NCBI GenBank assembly: GCA_028678905.1
Contig: JAJRCO010000147.1
Location: 1-9,196, forward strand
Source: Methanomicrobiales archaeon
GTDB taxonomy: Archaea > Halobacteriota > Methanomicrobia > Methanomicrobiales > JACTUA01
Length of the DNA stretch: 9,196 bases
Direction of reading: 5' to 3'
The position numbers and the translations under genes were made by a program. Every line of letters begins with the position of its first letter. Position 1 is the first letter of the stretch. Positions 1-6,347 of the stretch are shown one piece after another. Under the pieces are notes generated by a model. The model saw only the letters and a program-made list of their open reading frames with translations. It had not been told where the DNA came from and did no database searches.

Positions 1-794
1 GATTTATTCCGTCTGATAAGGTGGTGGTCACTCCTTCGCCTCTCCCCGACGTCCCGCCACGGCCCCCGATCATGTGTGCCGGCTGTATGCATCGGTCTAC
101 CTTTTACGCGATGAAGAAGGTATTTCGGGACGGAATCTATCCGTCCGATATTGGATGCTATACGCTTGGTCTTCAGATGGGTGCGGTGGACACCTGTATC
201 TGCATGGGGGCGTCCATCACTGTGGGAAGTGGCTTCTATCACGCCGGTGATCCCCGTGACATCGTGTGCACAATCGGCGATTCAACCTTTCTCCACACCG
301 GTATACCCGGCCTGCTCAACGCGGTCTACAACGGTGCCTCCATAGTAGTGGTAATCCTAGACAACCGGACCACCGCCATGACCGGGCACCAGCCTCATCC
401 CGGTACAGGAGTTACCGCCACCGGAGGAGAGAGCCCACCCGTCTCCCTGGAAGCCATCTGCCGGGCTTGCGGAGTGCAGCAGGTGGAGATCGTGGACCCC
501 TACGACCTGCCCACCCTTCTAGACACCTTCCAGAGGACCAAGGCACGAAGCGGGGTCCGGGTGGTCATCGCCCGGCAGCCCTGCGTCATCACCGCAAAGA
601 AAGCCGGTATCCGACGTCGTCCTTATCGGGTGAATAAAGACCTGTGCAGCGGGTGTGGCATCTGCGTACGGTTTGGATGCCCCGCCATCGAAATGGCTGA
701 TGAGATATCGTCCATCAACGAGTTATGCAGCGGATGTGGGGTATGTGCTCAGCTCTGTCCCCAGGCCGCGATCGTCCAGGGGGTGGAGAAATGA
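1..794 (+). CDS. iorA: Indolepyruvate ferredoxin oxidoreductase, alpha subunit (C-terminal part)
   Basis: The frame is open from base 3, so the 5' part lies outside the window; 263 C-terminal residues are visible of a family protein of roughly 600. IorA with IorB oxidatively decarboxylates aryl-pyruvates (from aromatic amino acids) to aryl-acetyl-CoA, or runs in reverse, passing electrons to ferredoxin in the cytoplasm. Seen here: the CAGCMHR motif that opens the thiamine-diphosphate binding domain, the GDSTFLHTG segment, and LDNRTTAMTGHQ, the Mg-TPP-binding region. The C-terminus is a two-cluster ferredoxin domain: CSGCGICVRFGCP (CX2CX2CX4CP) and CSGCGVCAQLCP (CX2CX2CX3CP). Its stop codon overlaps the iorB start by four bases (ATGA), indicating translational coupling. 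Identification is secure; substrate preference is inferred from the family. Confidence 0.95.
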   Translation, partial: FIPSDKVVVTPSPLPDVPPRPPIMCAGCMHRSTFYAMKKVFRDGIYPSDIGCYTLGLQMGAVDTCICMGASITVGSGFYHAGDPRDIVCTIGDSTFLHTGIPGLLNAVYNGASIVVVILDNRTTAMTGHQPHPGTGVTATGGESPPVSLEAICRACGVQQVEIVDPYDLPTLLDTFQRTKARSGVRVVIARQPCVITAKKAGIRRRPYRVNKDLCSGCGICVRFGCPAIEMADEISSINELCSGCGVCAQLCPQAAIVQGVEK

Positions 795-1372
795 AGGTCT
801 TCAACGTGCTGATCGTAGGGATCGGGGGACAAGGGGTGATCCTCGCCTCCAATGTGCTCGGTGAAGCCTGTATCGCAGAGGGGGTCCCGGTTCGCTGCTC
901 CGAAACCCATGGTATGGCCCAGCGCGGAGGATCGGTAGAGAGTCACGTCCGGATCGGGAGCAAATACAGTCCGCTGATTCCTCCGGGGACAGCTGACCTC
1001 ATTCTGGCCTTTGAGCTTCTCGAGGCATTGCGTTATCGCCATTACCTGAAGGAGGGAGGTACCGTGCTTGCCAACGATCATCTCATCGTACCCACCTCGG
1101 TATATGTGCAGAAACTGCCTCTGCCTGCACGGGAAGAAATCATCGCCCAGCTGAGGGAGAACGCCTTCGTCATCGATGCCCGCGCCCTGGCCCTGGAAGC
1201 AGGATCCCCCCTCACCCTCAATATCGTGATGGTGGGAGCGGCCTCTCCGTTCCTGCCTCTGCAGACCTCCTCTCTCGAAGCCGGAGTCCGCACCTGGGTA
1301 CCACCAAAGACCCTCGATATGAACCTGAAGGCATTTGAACACGGGAGAGCCGCGGTGACCGCCCTTCGGTAA
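791..1372 (+). CDS. iorB: Indolepyruvate ferredoxin oxidoreductase, beta subunit
   Basis: The protein has 193 residues, the usual size for IorB, the gamma-type subunit of the 2-oxoacid:ferredoxin oxidoreductase. Seen: the N-terminal nucleotide-binding-like GIGGQGVILASNVL motif, ETHGMAQRGGSVESHVR (the family's conserved QRGG..SHVR segment) and the aliphatic LTLNIVMVGAASPF region. The start chosen is the ATG at 791, inside the iorA stop codon; an open frame extends upstream to 725 but that part is only the shadow of the iorA ferredoxin domain, and the conserved protein begins MKVFNVLIVG. A purine-rich GGGGTGGAG just before the ATG can act as ribosome binding site. It works with IorA as one enzyme, and the four-base overlap supports co-transcription and coupled translation. 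Confidence 0.95.
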   Translation: MKVFNVLIVGIGGQGVILASNVLGEACIAEGVPVRCSETHGMAQRGGSVESHVRIGSKYSPLIPPGTADLILAFELLEALRYRHYLKEGGTVLANDHLIVPTSVYVQKLPLPAREEIIAQLRENAFVIDARALALEAGSPLTLNIVMVGAASPFLPLQTSSLEAGVRTWVPPKTLDMNLKAFEHGRAAVTALR

Positions 1373-1650
1373 TTACCTTTTTTCGTCCAGGTACCGTTAC
1401 GACTGTGATCCTCCTCGCTTCCAAAGTAAAGGGGATTTTCGAAAACCACCTGGTGAATGTCGCAATAGGATGCGATCGGTATCCCATATAAGGGGATGCA
1501 GAATGCCCCCGGATCCTGGTGATTTTAAGGAACGAGATCGGGTCTAATGCGCTGCTGTCCATCGTTGTGCTTGCCATCGGCGTGCAGTTCCTGATCAGTG
1601 GCTCCAGAGGGGCGTTTTCCCGGAATACTCAAGAGCGTCCTGACGGTTAG
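1372..1650 (+). pseudogene. Decayed C-terminal fragment of a MarC-family (UPF0056) membrane protein
   Basis: Immediately after iorB, one forward frame (first base 1384) reads RPGTVTTVILLASKVKGI and continues FENHLVNVAI, which resembles the central GPGaiTTVIll..k segment of MarC-family multi-TM proteins. The same frame hits TAA at 1489-1491, then continues and ends ALLSIVVLAIGVQFLISG, resembling the last transmembrane helix of that family (rimGlilaaIAVQFi), before a TAG at 1648-1650. The two similar pieces are in the same frame and at about the right spacing, but the stretch between them is polar and contains the stop, and there is no N-terminal half. It therefore looks like a truncated, inactivated gene whose left breakpoint is at or near the iorB stop codon. 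Family assignment is from memory of the motif, not from a search. A small alternative is a non-coding coincidence. Confidence 0.62.
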
Positions 1651-1654
1651 AAAA

Positions 1655-1739
1655 CGCTGAGGGAGGGAATTGAACCCTCGAGGGGCGAGAAGCCCCACAA
1701 GCTCTCCAGGCTTGCGCCTTACCGCTAGACTACCTCAGC
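1655..1739 (-). tRNA. tRNA-Ser (anticodon GGA)
   Basis: On the minus strand 85 bases fold as a type II cloverleaf. The acceptor is GCTGAGG paired with CCTCAGC plus discriminator G. The anticodon stem is CAAGC/GCTTG with loop CTGGAGA, giving anticodon GGA (codons UCC and UCU). A long variable arm GGGGC..GCCCC is characteristic of serine tRNAs, and the T arm is GAGGG-TTCAATT-CCCTC. No CCA is encoded (TTT follows), and there is no intron. It lies 47 bases downstream of the cbf5 stop on the same strand, and four T follow the 3' end. Confidence 0.96.
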
Positions 1740-1766
1740 AAAAATGCACATTATATGTACCGGTCA

Positions 1767-1775
1767 TTTTTTTAA
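1767..1775 (-). promoter_or_regulatory. Candidate TATA box of tRNA-Ser
   Basis: The minus strand reads TTAAAAAAA, centred about 31 bases before the mature tRNA 5' end, a spacing also seen for the AT box of tRNA-Gln in this window. A second AT-rich string (TACATATAA, minus strand of 1751-1759) is only 16 bases from the tRNA and seems too close. Assignment is by position only. Confidence 0.35.
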
Positions 1776-1786
1776 TGTTATCGTAC

Positions 1787-2701
1787 TCATTCTGCCTTTT
1801 TCACTCTTTTCCGGTTCCATCCCCGCGGATAGGATCCCCGTTCCATAATTACTACCCGGGGGGCTACGATGAGACCGGAGGAAAGAGTGAGGATCCTTGT
1901 GGAGTCCACCAGGGCGGTACCCAGACCTACCAGCTCTCCTTTTTGGGTAAGGATGGCCACCACCTCATTCTTCCCAAACTCCGAAAATTCCTCGATCCCC
2001 ACCCGGGCAAGGACTGCTCCATGGCATATCGCGTCCACCGCCTGATCGCGGATCACTACCCGGGGGAGATCCTGCACCGCCGCCGAAGGGGAAAGGATCA
2101 GTCCCTGGAGGGGACCGGCGTTCCGCTCCTGTGCCGCCTCATAGGCGAACCGGATCTCCTGCAGGGTGTGGGTGCTCTTTTCCTCGAATGTCCCTGAACG
2201 CGTTCTTCTCAATTCCTGGAGGTGTGCGCCCACGCCCAGTGCATACCCCATGTGATGACACAGGGAGCGGACGTACGTGCCGGCATCGCAGTGGACCCGC
2301 ATCAACACCAGCTGGCCTTCAACTTCCAGGATATCGAGAGCATGGATAGTACGTATCCGCAGGCTCCGCTTGACCGCGGACCGCCGGGGAGGTCTCTGAT
2401 AGATCCGGCCGGTAAATTCCTTCTGTACCCGGGCCAGGTCTTCGGGATCGACATTCCCATGGAGTTTCATCAGACAGATGTATTCTTTTTCGCTCTGAAG
2501 CAGCCAAGGCGCGAGCCGGACCGCTCGTCCCAGCATGACCACCAGCACACCAGAGACCATGGGATCGAGGGTCCCGCTGTGTCCTACCGGAACCTGCAGC
2601 AGATCCCGCACCCATGCGGCGACCTGATGACTGGATGGGCCGCGGGGTTTATCCACCAGGATAATGCCCGCCGGGGGGAGGAGAACCGGACTATCCTCCA
2701 T
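1787..2701 (-). CDS. cbf5: tRNA/rRNA pseudouridine synthase Cbf5 (archaeal TruB family)
   Basis: This 304-residue protein is the catalytic subunit of archaeal H/ACA RNPs, converting guide-selected uridines in rRNA to pseudouridine, and can also make Psi55 in tRNA. Seen: IILVDKPRGPSSHQV near residues 13-27, and VGHSGTLDP with the catalytic aspartate at residue 46. GRIYQRPPRRSAVKR (about 98-112) and CDAGTYVRSLCHHMG (about 138-152), both Cbf5/TruB signatures, follow, and a C-terminal PUA-like domain covers roughly residues 210-290. The basic tail ends RKRVKKAE. The ATG at 2701 lies inside the end of hemD (11-base overlap) and is preceded on the minus strand by TTGGAG, seven bases away. H/ACA partners (Nop10, Gar1, L7Ae) are not in the window. 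tRNA-Ser follows downstream on the same strand. Confidence 0.95.
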   Translation of the reverse strand: MEDSPVLLPPAGIILVDKPRGPSSHQVAAWVRDLLQVPVGHSGTLDPMVSGVLVVMLGRAVRLAPWLLQSEKEYICLMKLHGNVDPEDLARVQKEFTGRIYQRPPRRSAVKRSLRIRTIHALDILEVEGQLVLMRVHCDAGTYVRSLCHHMGYALGVGAHLQELRRTRSGTFEEKSTHTLQEIRFAYEAAQERNAGPLQGLILSPSAAVQDLPRVVIRDQAVDAICHGAVLARVGIEEFSEFGKNEVVAILTQKGELVGLGTALVDSTRILTLSSGLIVAPRVVIMERGSYPRGWNRKRVKKAE

Positions 2702-3380
2702 GATCGTGCTCCAAGAAACGGTTTAACTCCTGGAGCGTTCCTTCCAGGGACCCATCTCCAATAACTGTGGGGGGGCTACCGCCTTTTCCCATCGCTGCCG
2801 CGGTTACCTGCCCGATCGCCAGGAGGAGGAGATCCGGCCGGTTCTTCCAGACCGCTGCCTGGAACGACCCGGCACTGGTGAACAGAAGGGCCGAAGCTCT
2901 TGTTGTGTCCAGGAGCTCCCGAGTCGGAATCAGCCGGTAACAGCGGATCTCCTCTGCGGTTGCTCCCGCTTTCCCGACCGCCGCGATCAGTTCCGGATTG
3001 GGTACATCGGCCCGCGGTATACCCACCCGCTTTCCGGATAACCAGACTCCCAGGTAAGGAACGAAATCGCGGGAGTAGAAGGAGGGGAGAGTTTCTACCT
3101 GATCATTCCACGCGGTGAGCGTCCTTGCCGTCTGGGGCCCGATCGCGATCGTCCGGGGCCACCGGTGAATAAGAGGTCCCAGTATCCTCGCCGGAAGAGC
3201 GCTGCTGAAAAACAGGCAGTCATACTCTCCCCGGTTTGCCGCTTCTGCGCATGCGTGGACCTGGTCCCAGAGGATCTCGGCGCGGAGCGGGGAGACCGAA
3301 TAACAGATGTGTCCGTATCGTTGGCACACCGGGGCATCCTCCTCACCTTTCTCCTGAAGGCGAGTGATGGCAAGGATCAT
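2691..3380 (-). CDS. hemD: Uroporphyrinogen-III synthase
   Basis: This 229-residue cytoplasmic enzyme closes and inverts ring D of hydroxymethylbilane to give uroporphyrinogen III, the precursor of F430, cobamides and siroheme in methanogens. HemD sequences are poorly conserved; the support is the family layout of two similar alpha/beta lobes. The first lobe has ITRLQEKGEEDAPVCQRYGH at the N-terminus, then DCLFFSSALPARIL and TIAIGPQTARTL. The second has GKRVGIPRADV, GATAEEIRCYRLIP, ALLFTSAGSFQAAV and LLLAIGQVTAAAMGKGG. The paired F-(S/T)SA and A-IG-T/V-TA motifs are typical. The ATG at 3380 is the first in frame. Its end overlaps the cbf5 start by 11 bases, so the two are probably co-transcribed. 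Other hem/cob genes are not seen nearby. It is divergent from the TctA-like gene. Confidence 0.85.
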   Translation of the reverse strand: MILAITRLQEKGEEDAPVCQRYGHICYSVSPLRAEILWDQVHACAEAANRGEYDCLFFSSALPARILGPLIHRWPRTIAIGPQTARTLTAWNDQVETLPSFYSRDFVPYLGVWLSGKRVGIPRADVPNPELIAAVGKAGATAEEIRCYRLIPTRELLDTTRASALLFTSAGSFQAAVWKNRPDLLLLAIGQVTAAAMGKGGSPPTVIGDGSLEGTLQELNRFLEHDHGG

Positions 3381-3438
3381 GGTCAGGATCTATATCTCCC
3401 AAAGCCTTATGATCATATCGTTCCGTCCAAAACAATTG

Positions 3439-3448
3439 TGTTTTAAGG
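3439..3448 (+). promoter_or_regulatory. Candidate TATA box of the TctA-like gene (divergent promoter region)
   Basis: The 93-base gap 3381-3473 separates two divergent genes and must hold both promoters. The forward TG-TTTTAAGG sequence is centred about 30 bases before the ATG at 3474, which would give a very short or absent leader; no clear Shine-Dalgarno precedes that ATG. For hemD the best reverse candidate is an AT-rich string around 3405-3416, also about 30 bases from its start, but it is weaker. Confidence 0.35.
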
Positions 3449-3473
3449 CGGATGAGAAGATTTCTATTCACCG

Positions 3474-4682
3474 ATGCTCGAGATCATTGCCGGGACTCTG
3501 CTCGGAGTTTGCCTGGGTACCGTCAGCGGCCTCATTCCCGGGATACACGCGAATACTATGGCCGGCATTCTCCTGGGAGTTCAGGCGGTGCTCATCTCGA
3601 TCTTAGGGCCGGTAGCGCTCGCATCCGCCTTACTGGCTGCGCTGATCACCCACACCTTCCTGGATATTATCCCCTCCACGTTCCTGGGAGTCCCCGATGC
3701 GGATACCGTGCTGGTAGTCCTTCCTGCGCATGCGCTGTGCCTGGAGGGTCACGCCGAAGAGGCGGTCCGTATCTCCGCACTCGGCAGCGCGTCGGCGGTC
3801 CTGCTGGGCATCCCCCTCGCTCTCCTCTTCTTTGTCCTCCTCCCTTCCCTGCAGGGAGTAATCGACTGGTGGATCGGGATCCTGCTCATCGCGGTCATGG
3901 GTGTCCTTATCATCTATGCAGAATCCCCGTTCTGGTCGCTCGTCCTCTTTCTCTCATCAGGAGCACTGGGCCTCTTTAGCTTCCGGTATTCCTACCTCTC
4001 CTGGAACGCCCTAGGCGGAACCGAGATGCTGATGCCGCTCCTTAGCGGTCTTTTCGGAATAGCGGTCCTGCTCCGGGCATCACATGGGCAGATGCCTCCC
4101 CAGCAGTATGACGGTATCCATCTTACCCGGGGTACAATGGTCCGGGGAGCCACCCTGGGCACGCTCGCCGGAGCCCTGGTCGGGTGGCTGCCCGGCCTCT
4201 CCACCGCCACTGCAAATGGACTGCTGGCGACGATGATCCGCTACCGGCAGGATCGGCGCGGCTACATCTTTGCTACGAGTGCAGCAAACACCGCCAACGC
4301 GATCACCGGACTCGCGGCGTTGTATGCGATCTCCCGCATGCGGAACGGGGTGATGGTGGCGCTGGCCACCCTGGAACTGCCACCCTTCTCCGCTCTCCTC
4401 ACCGCTCTATCCATCGCCTCCCTCCTCGCCTATCTCCTGACTATCGTCTTCTCCCGGTCCGCGATCCGTTTCCACGGCCTCGACATCAGGCGCCTCAATT
4501 TGACAGTGATTCTGTTTGTCACCATCCTTTCGTTTGCCATCACCGGTCCGTTCGGATTGCTCATCCTTCTCCTTGCTACCGCCCTGGGCCTCGTTCCTAC
4601 CCTGTTGAACATTCCCCGGGTCAACTGCATGGGTGCGGTCATGCTGCCGGTTCTCTTCCTTGCTTTCGGCCTCCCTCTGTAA
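3474..4682 (+). CDS. TctA-like (DUF112/COG1784-type) polytopic membrane protein
   Basis: The 402-residue, strongly hydrophobic protein has about ten or more predicted membrane segments. Two matching motifs stand out: GTVSGLIPGIHANTMAG (G19-LIP-G23) near the N-terminus and GALVGWLPGLSTATANG (G237-WLP-G241) in the second half. Paired G-x-x-P-G loops are characteristic of the TctA permease of tripartite tricarboxylate transporters and point to an internal duplication. HTFLDIIPSTFLGVPDADT and LPAHALCLEGHAEEAV fit the shorter archaeal relatives (COG1784). Bacterial TctA is about 500 residues and needs TctB and a periplasmic TctC; neither is seen next to this gene, so it may work alone or in another role. 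Substrate unknown. The ATG at 3474 is chosen because an upstream ATG at 3452 belongs to another frame; the protein starts directly with a membrane helix. Confidence 0.85.
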   Translation: MLEIIAGTLLGVCLGTVSGLIPGIHANTMAGILLGVQAVLISILGPVALASALLAALITHTFLDIIPSTFLGVPDADTVLVVLPAHALCLEGHAEEAVRISALGSASAVLLGIPLALLFFVLLPSLQGVIDWWIGILLIAVMGVLIIYAESPFWSLVLFLSSGALGLFSFRYSYLSWNALGGTEMLMPLLSGLFGIAVLLRASHGQMPPQQYDGIHLTRGTMVRGATLGTLAGALVGWLPGLSTATANGLLATMIRYRQDRRGYIFATSAANTANAITGLAALYAISRMRNGVMVALATLELPPFSALLTALSIASLLAYLLTIVFSRSAIRFHGLDIRRLNLTVILFVTILSFAITGPFGLLILLLATALGLVPTLLNIPRVNCMGAVMLPVLFLAFGLPL

Positions 4683-4775
4683 GATTCCGGGAAATCTTCT
4701 GGAATCAGACTATTCCTGTTGAACAAAGGAGAAACACGACGGTTAATCCGGCGAGCGCAGGGGCAGAAACAGCCA

Positions 4776-4787
4776 TATTATATATAC
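4776..4787 (+). promoter_or_regulatory. TATA box of nop5-flpA
   Basis: ATATTATATATA is the strongest TATA-like sequence in the window, centred about 31 bases before the ATG at 4813. Transcription would begin about 5 bases before the start codon, so the mRNA would be nearly leaderless, and there is no Shine-Dalgarno in front of nop5. The rest of the 130-base gap 4683-4812 shows a purine-rich AAAGGAGAAA at 4726-4735 with no start codon after it. Confidence 0.65.
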
Positions 4788-4812
4788 AACGCTCTTCCAC
4801 GCGTACATACGG

Positions 4813-5655
4813 ATGCTCCGATACTGGTTCGAGCGACTCGATGATTCTCCGGAAGATATCTCCACCAGAAATGAAAAAGAACGGGGGAATTGGCCTCCGG
4901 TGGAGGGGTTTACCCCTCTTGACTGGAGGACCACCGTAGACCGTGGCCTTTTTGGCACCCGGCAGGAGTACCTCTCTTTTCTCCGTACTCTCTGTTTAGC
5001 CTGGGGAGAGCGGCGACTCTCTTCGGCGTTGCAAGAAGGTGATGAACGGATCCTGCGCATGGTCCAGACCCTGGACGAGATAAGCGGGATGATCGATCAT
5101 CTCACCGGACGGCTGGTGGATTGGTATGGTACCGTTGACCCCACCTTCACCCGAAAAGATCAGGGGGTGCAGGAACGGGCTCTTCTCGCCAGAATGAAAG
5201 GAGGAGGGGACGAAATCTTTCTCTCCTGTGTGGAGGAAGGTGAACACCTGCTCTCCTTAAGGAACGCGCTTTCGCGGGAGGTGTCCCTCCAGGCAGAGGC
5301 CAGCTATCCGAACTGCAGTGCCCTGGTTGGCGGGCTGGTCGCTGCCCGGCTCATCGCCCGGGCAGGAGGGCTTGAGCGTCTCGCCCGGATGTCCTCGGCG
5401 ACCATCCAGGTGCTGGGAGCGGAAAATGCCCTCTTCTCCCATCTTCACACCGGATCATCGCCTCCCAAGCACGGGATCATCTACCAGCACGGCCGGGTAC
5501 ATGCCGCTCCTCGAAATCTGCGGGGAAGGGTAGCCCGGGTGCTGGCCGGGCGGGTCGCTCTGGCTGCCCGCCTGGATTATTACCGGGAGACCCTGGACAG
5601 AGAATTTGTGAAAGGATCTCAGGAACGGATAAACCGGGCGGGGAAGAGAACATGA
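4813..5655 (+). CDS. Nop5 (Nop56/58-like) scaffold protein of box C/D RNP
   Basis: In archaeal box C/D sRNPs, Nop5 bridges L7Ae-bound guide RNA and the methyltransferase fibrillarin and dimerises through a coiled coil. Seen in the 280 residues: a variable N-terminal domain (to about 75), a helical stretch including LTGRLVDWYG near residue 100 that matches the Nop L-R-EWY motif, and a coiled-coil-like region (about 125-160). The Nop domain follows from YPNCSALVGG (165) through GAENALFSHL (202), PPKHGIIYQH and LRGRVARVLAGRVALAARLDYY (from 236). A basic tail closes the protein. Length is like the short Archaeoglobus protein; longer homologues have an extended lysine-rich tail. Where most homologues have QHP in the Nop domain, this one has QHG. 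It overlaps flpA by four bases, the standard archaeal arrangement, so the call is firm. Confidence 0.93.
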   Translation: MLRYWFERLDDSPEDISTRNEKERGNWPPVEGFTPLDWRTTVDRGLFGTRQEYLSFLRTLCLAWGERRLSSALQEGDERILRMVQTLDEISGMIDHLTGRLVDWYGTVDPTFTRKDQGVQERALLARMKGGGDEIFLSCVEEGEHLLSLRNALSREVSLQAEASYPNCSALVGGLVAARLIARAGGLERLARMSSATIQVLGAENALFSHLHTGSSPPKHGIIYQHGRVHAAPRNLRGRVARVLAGRVALAARLDYYRETLDREFVKGSQERINRAGKRT

Positions 5656-6269
5656 AATGGCTGGAGGGAAACCTGGTATCCCCTGGAGGGAAGAGCCTCT
5701 ACGGGGAGCGGATGTGTGCCGGCTACCGGGTCTGGGATCCCCGCAGGAGCAAGCTGGCAGCCCTAATCGTGAAGGACCCTGACCTCGATTTTACCCCCGA
5801 GATGCAAGCTCTCTACCTGGGGGGAGGGCACGGAACCACCGTTTCTCATCTGGCCGACTATCTCGAGGTGGTCTACGCGGTGGAGATCGCGCCGCGGCCC
5901 TTCCAGGATCTGCTCCGCCTGAGCAGGGGGCAGGAGAATATCATTCCCCTGATGGCGGATGCCGGGGATCCGGCATTCTATGCACCCTTCGTGGAGAGGG
6001 TCGATCTCCTCTACCAGGACGTCGCCCATCCCTCCCAGGCGGAGATCGCGCTGCGCAACCGGTACTTTCTCAAACCGGGCGGTACGCTTATCCTGATGCT
6101 GAAGACCGCCTGCGTGGACAGTACTATGCCGCCAGAACAAGTCTTCACCGAAGCGGTGGGAAAACTGCAACACGGCTACCGGATCGTACGCACCCATTGG
6201 CTAGATCCGTATTTCCCTGCCCATGCAGCGATTGTTGCCATGGTGAGCAGTACCCCGGATAGGGTATAA
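5652..6269 (+). CDS. flpA: Fibrillarin-like rRNA/tRNA 2'-O-methyltransferase
   Basis: FlpA is the SAM-dependent methyltransferase of box C/D RNPs, methylating ribose 2'-OH at guide-selected sites in rRNA and tRNA. The 205-residue length is slightly short of the usual 210-230. Seen: GYRVWDPRRSKLAA (family R-W-P-RSKLAA), YLGGGHGTTVSHLADY (residues 55-70), VEIAPRPFQDLL (77-88), YQDVAHPSQAEIALRN (from 121) and LKPGG followed by LKTACVDST. K34, D123, K151 and H191 line up with the family's K-D-K-H catalytic set as I remember it. The glycine loop is unusual: most members have LGAASGTTVSH, here LGGGHGTTVSH, and the KARSID motif reads KTACVD. The ATG lies in the nop5 stop (ATGA overlap) and GGGGAAGAG precedes it. 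Confidence 0.94.
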   Translation: MKWLEGNLVSPGGKSLYGERMCAGYRVWDPRRSKLAALIVKDPDLDFTPEMQALYLGGGHGTTVSHLADYLEVVYAVEIAPRPFQDLLRLSRGQENIIPLMADAGDPAFYAPFVERVDLLYQDVAHPSQAEIALRNRYFLKPGGTLILMLKTACVDSTMPPEQVFTEAVGKLQHGYRIVRTHWLDPYFPAHAAIVAMVSSTPDRV

Positions 6270-6314
6270 TCCGATGCATCTTCTCATCTTTTGTCACCTA
6301 TTCCTGGACAAACT

Positions 6315-6325
6315 CCTTAAATAAC
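6315..6325 (+). promoter_or_regulatory. TATA box of the DUF1614 gene
   Basis: CCTTAAATAAC is centred about 28 bases before the ATG at 6348, so transcription would start almost at the initiation codon and the message would be leaderless. No Shine-Dalgarno precedes the ATG. The gap from flpA (78 bases) plus this box suggests the gene is not simply part of the nop5-flpA transcript. Confidence 0.58.
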
Positions 6326-6347
6326 AAAACGCGTATTCCCTGTTTGC

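Noticed and set aside
749..1577. Long minus-strand open frames across iorB and the MarC remnant
   Set aside because: They are antisense shadows of iorB and the high-GC region after it; the translations are rich in Arg, Ser and Gly and show no family motifs.
1670..2764. Forward open frames across cbf5
   Set aside because: These are antisense to the well-supported cbf5 and, in one case, run through the tRNA-Ser gene; they are rich in His, Pro, Arg and Gly without motifs.
4184..4939. 251-codon forward frame spanning the end of the TctA-like gene and the nop5 start
   Set aside because: It is an out-of-frame shadow of both genes and includes the nop5 promoter; its composition (Arg, His, Pro, Ser) is typical of a frame-shadow in GC-rich DNA.
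4813..5655. N-terminal truncation of Nop5
   Set aside because: The 280 residues are short compared with many homologues, but Archaeoglobus has a similarly short functional protein and all Nop-domain motifs are present.
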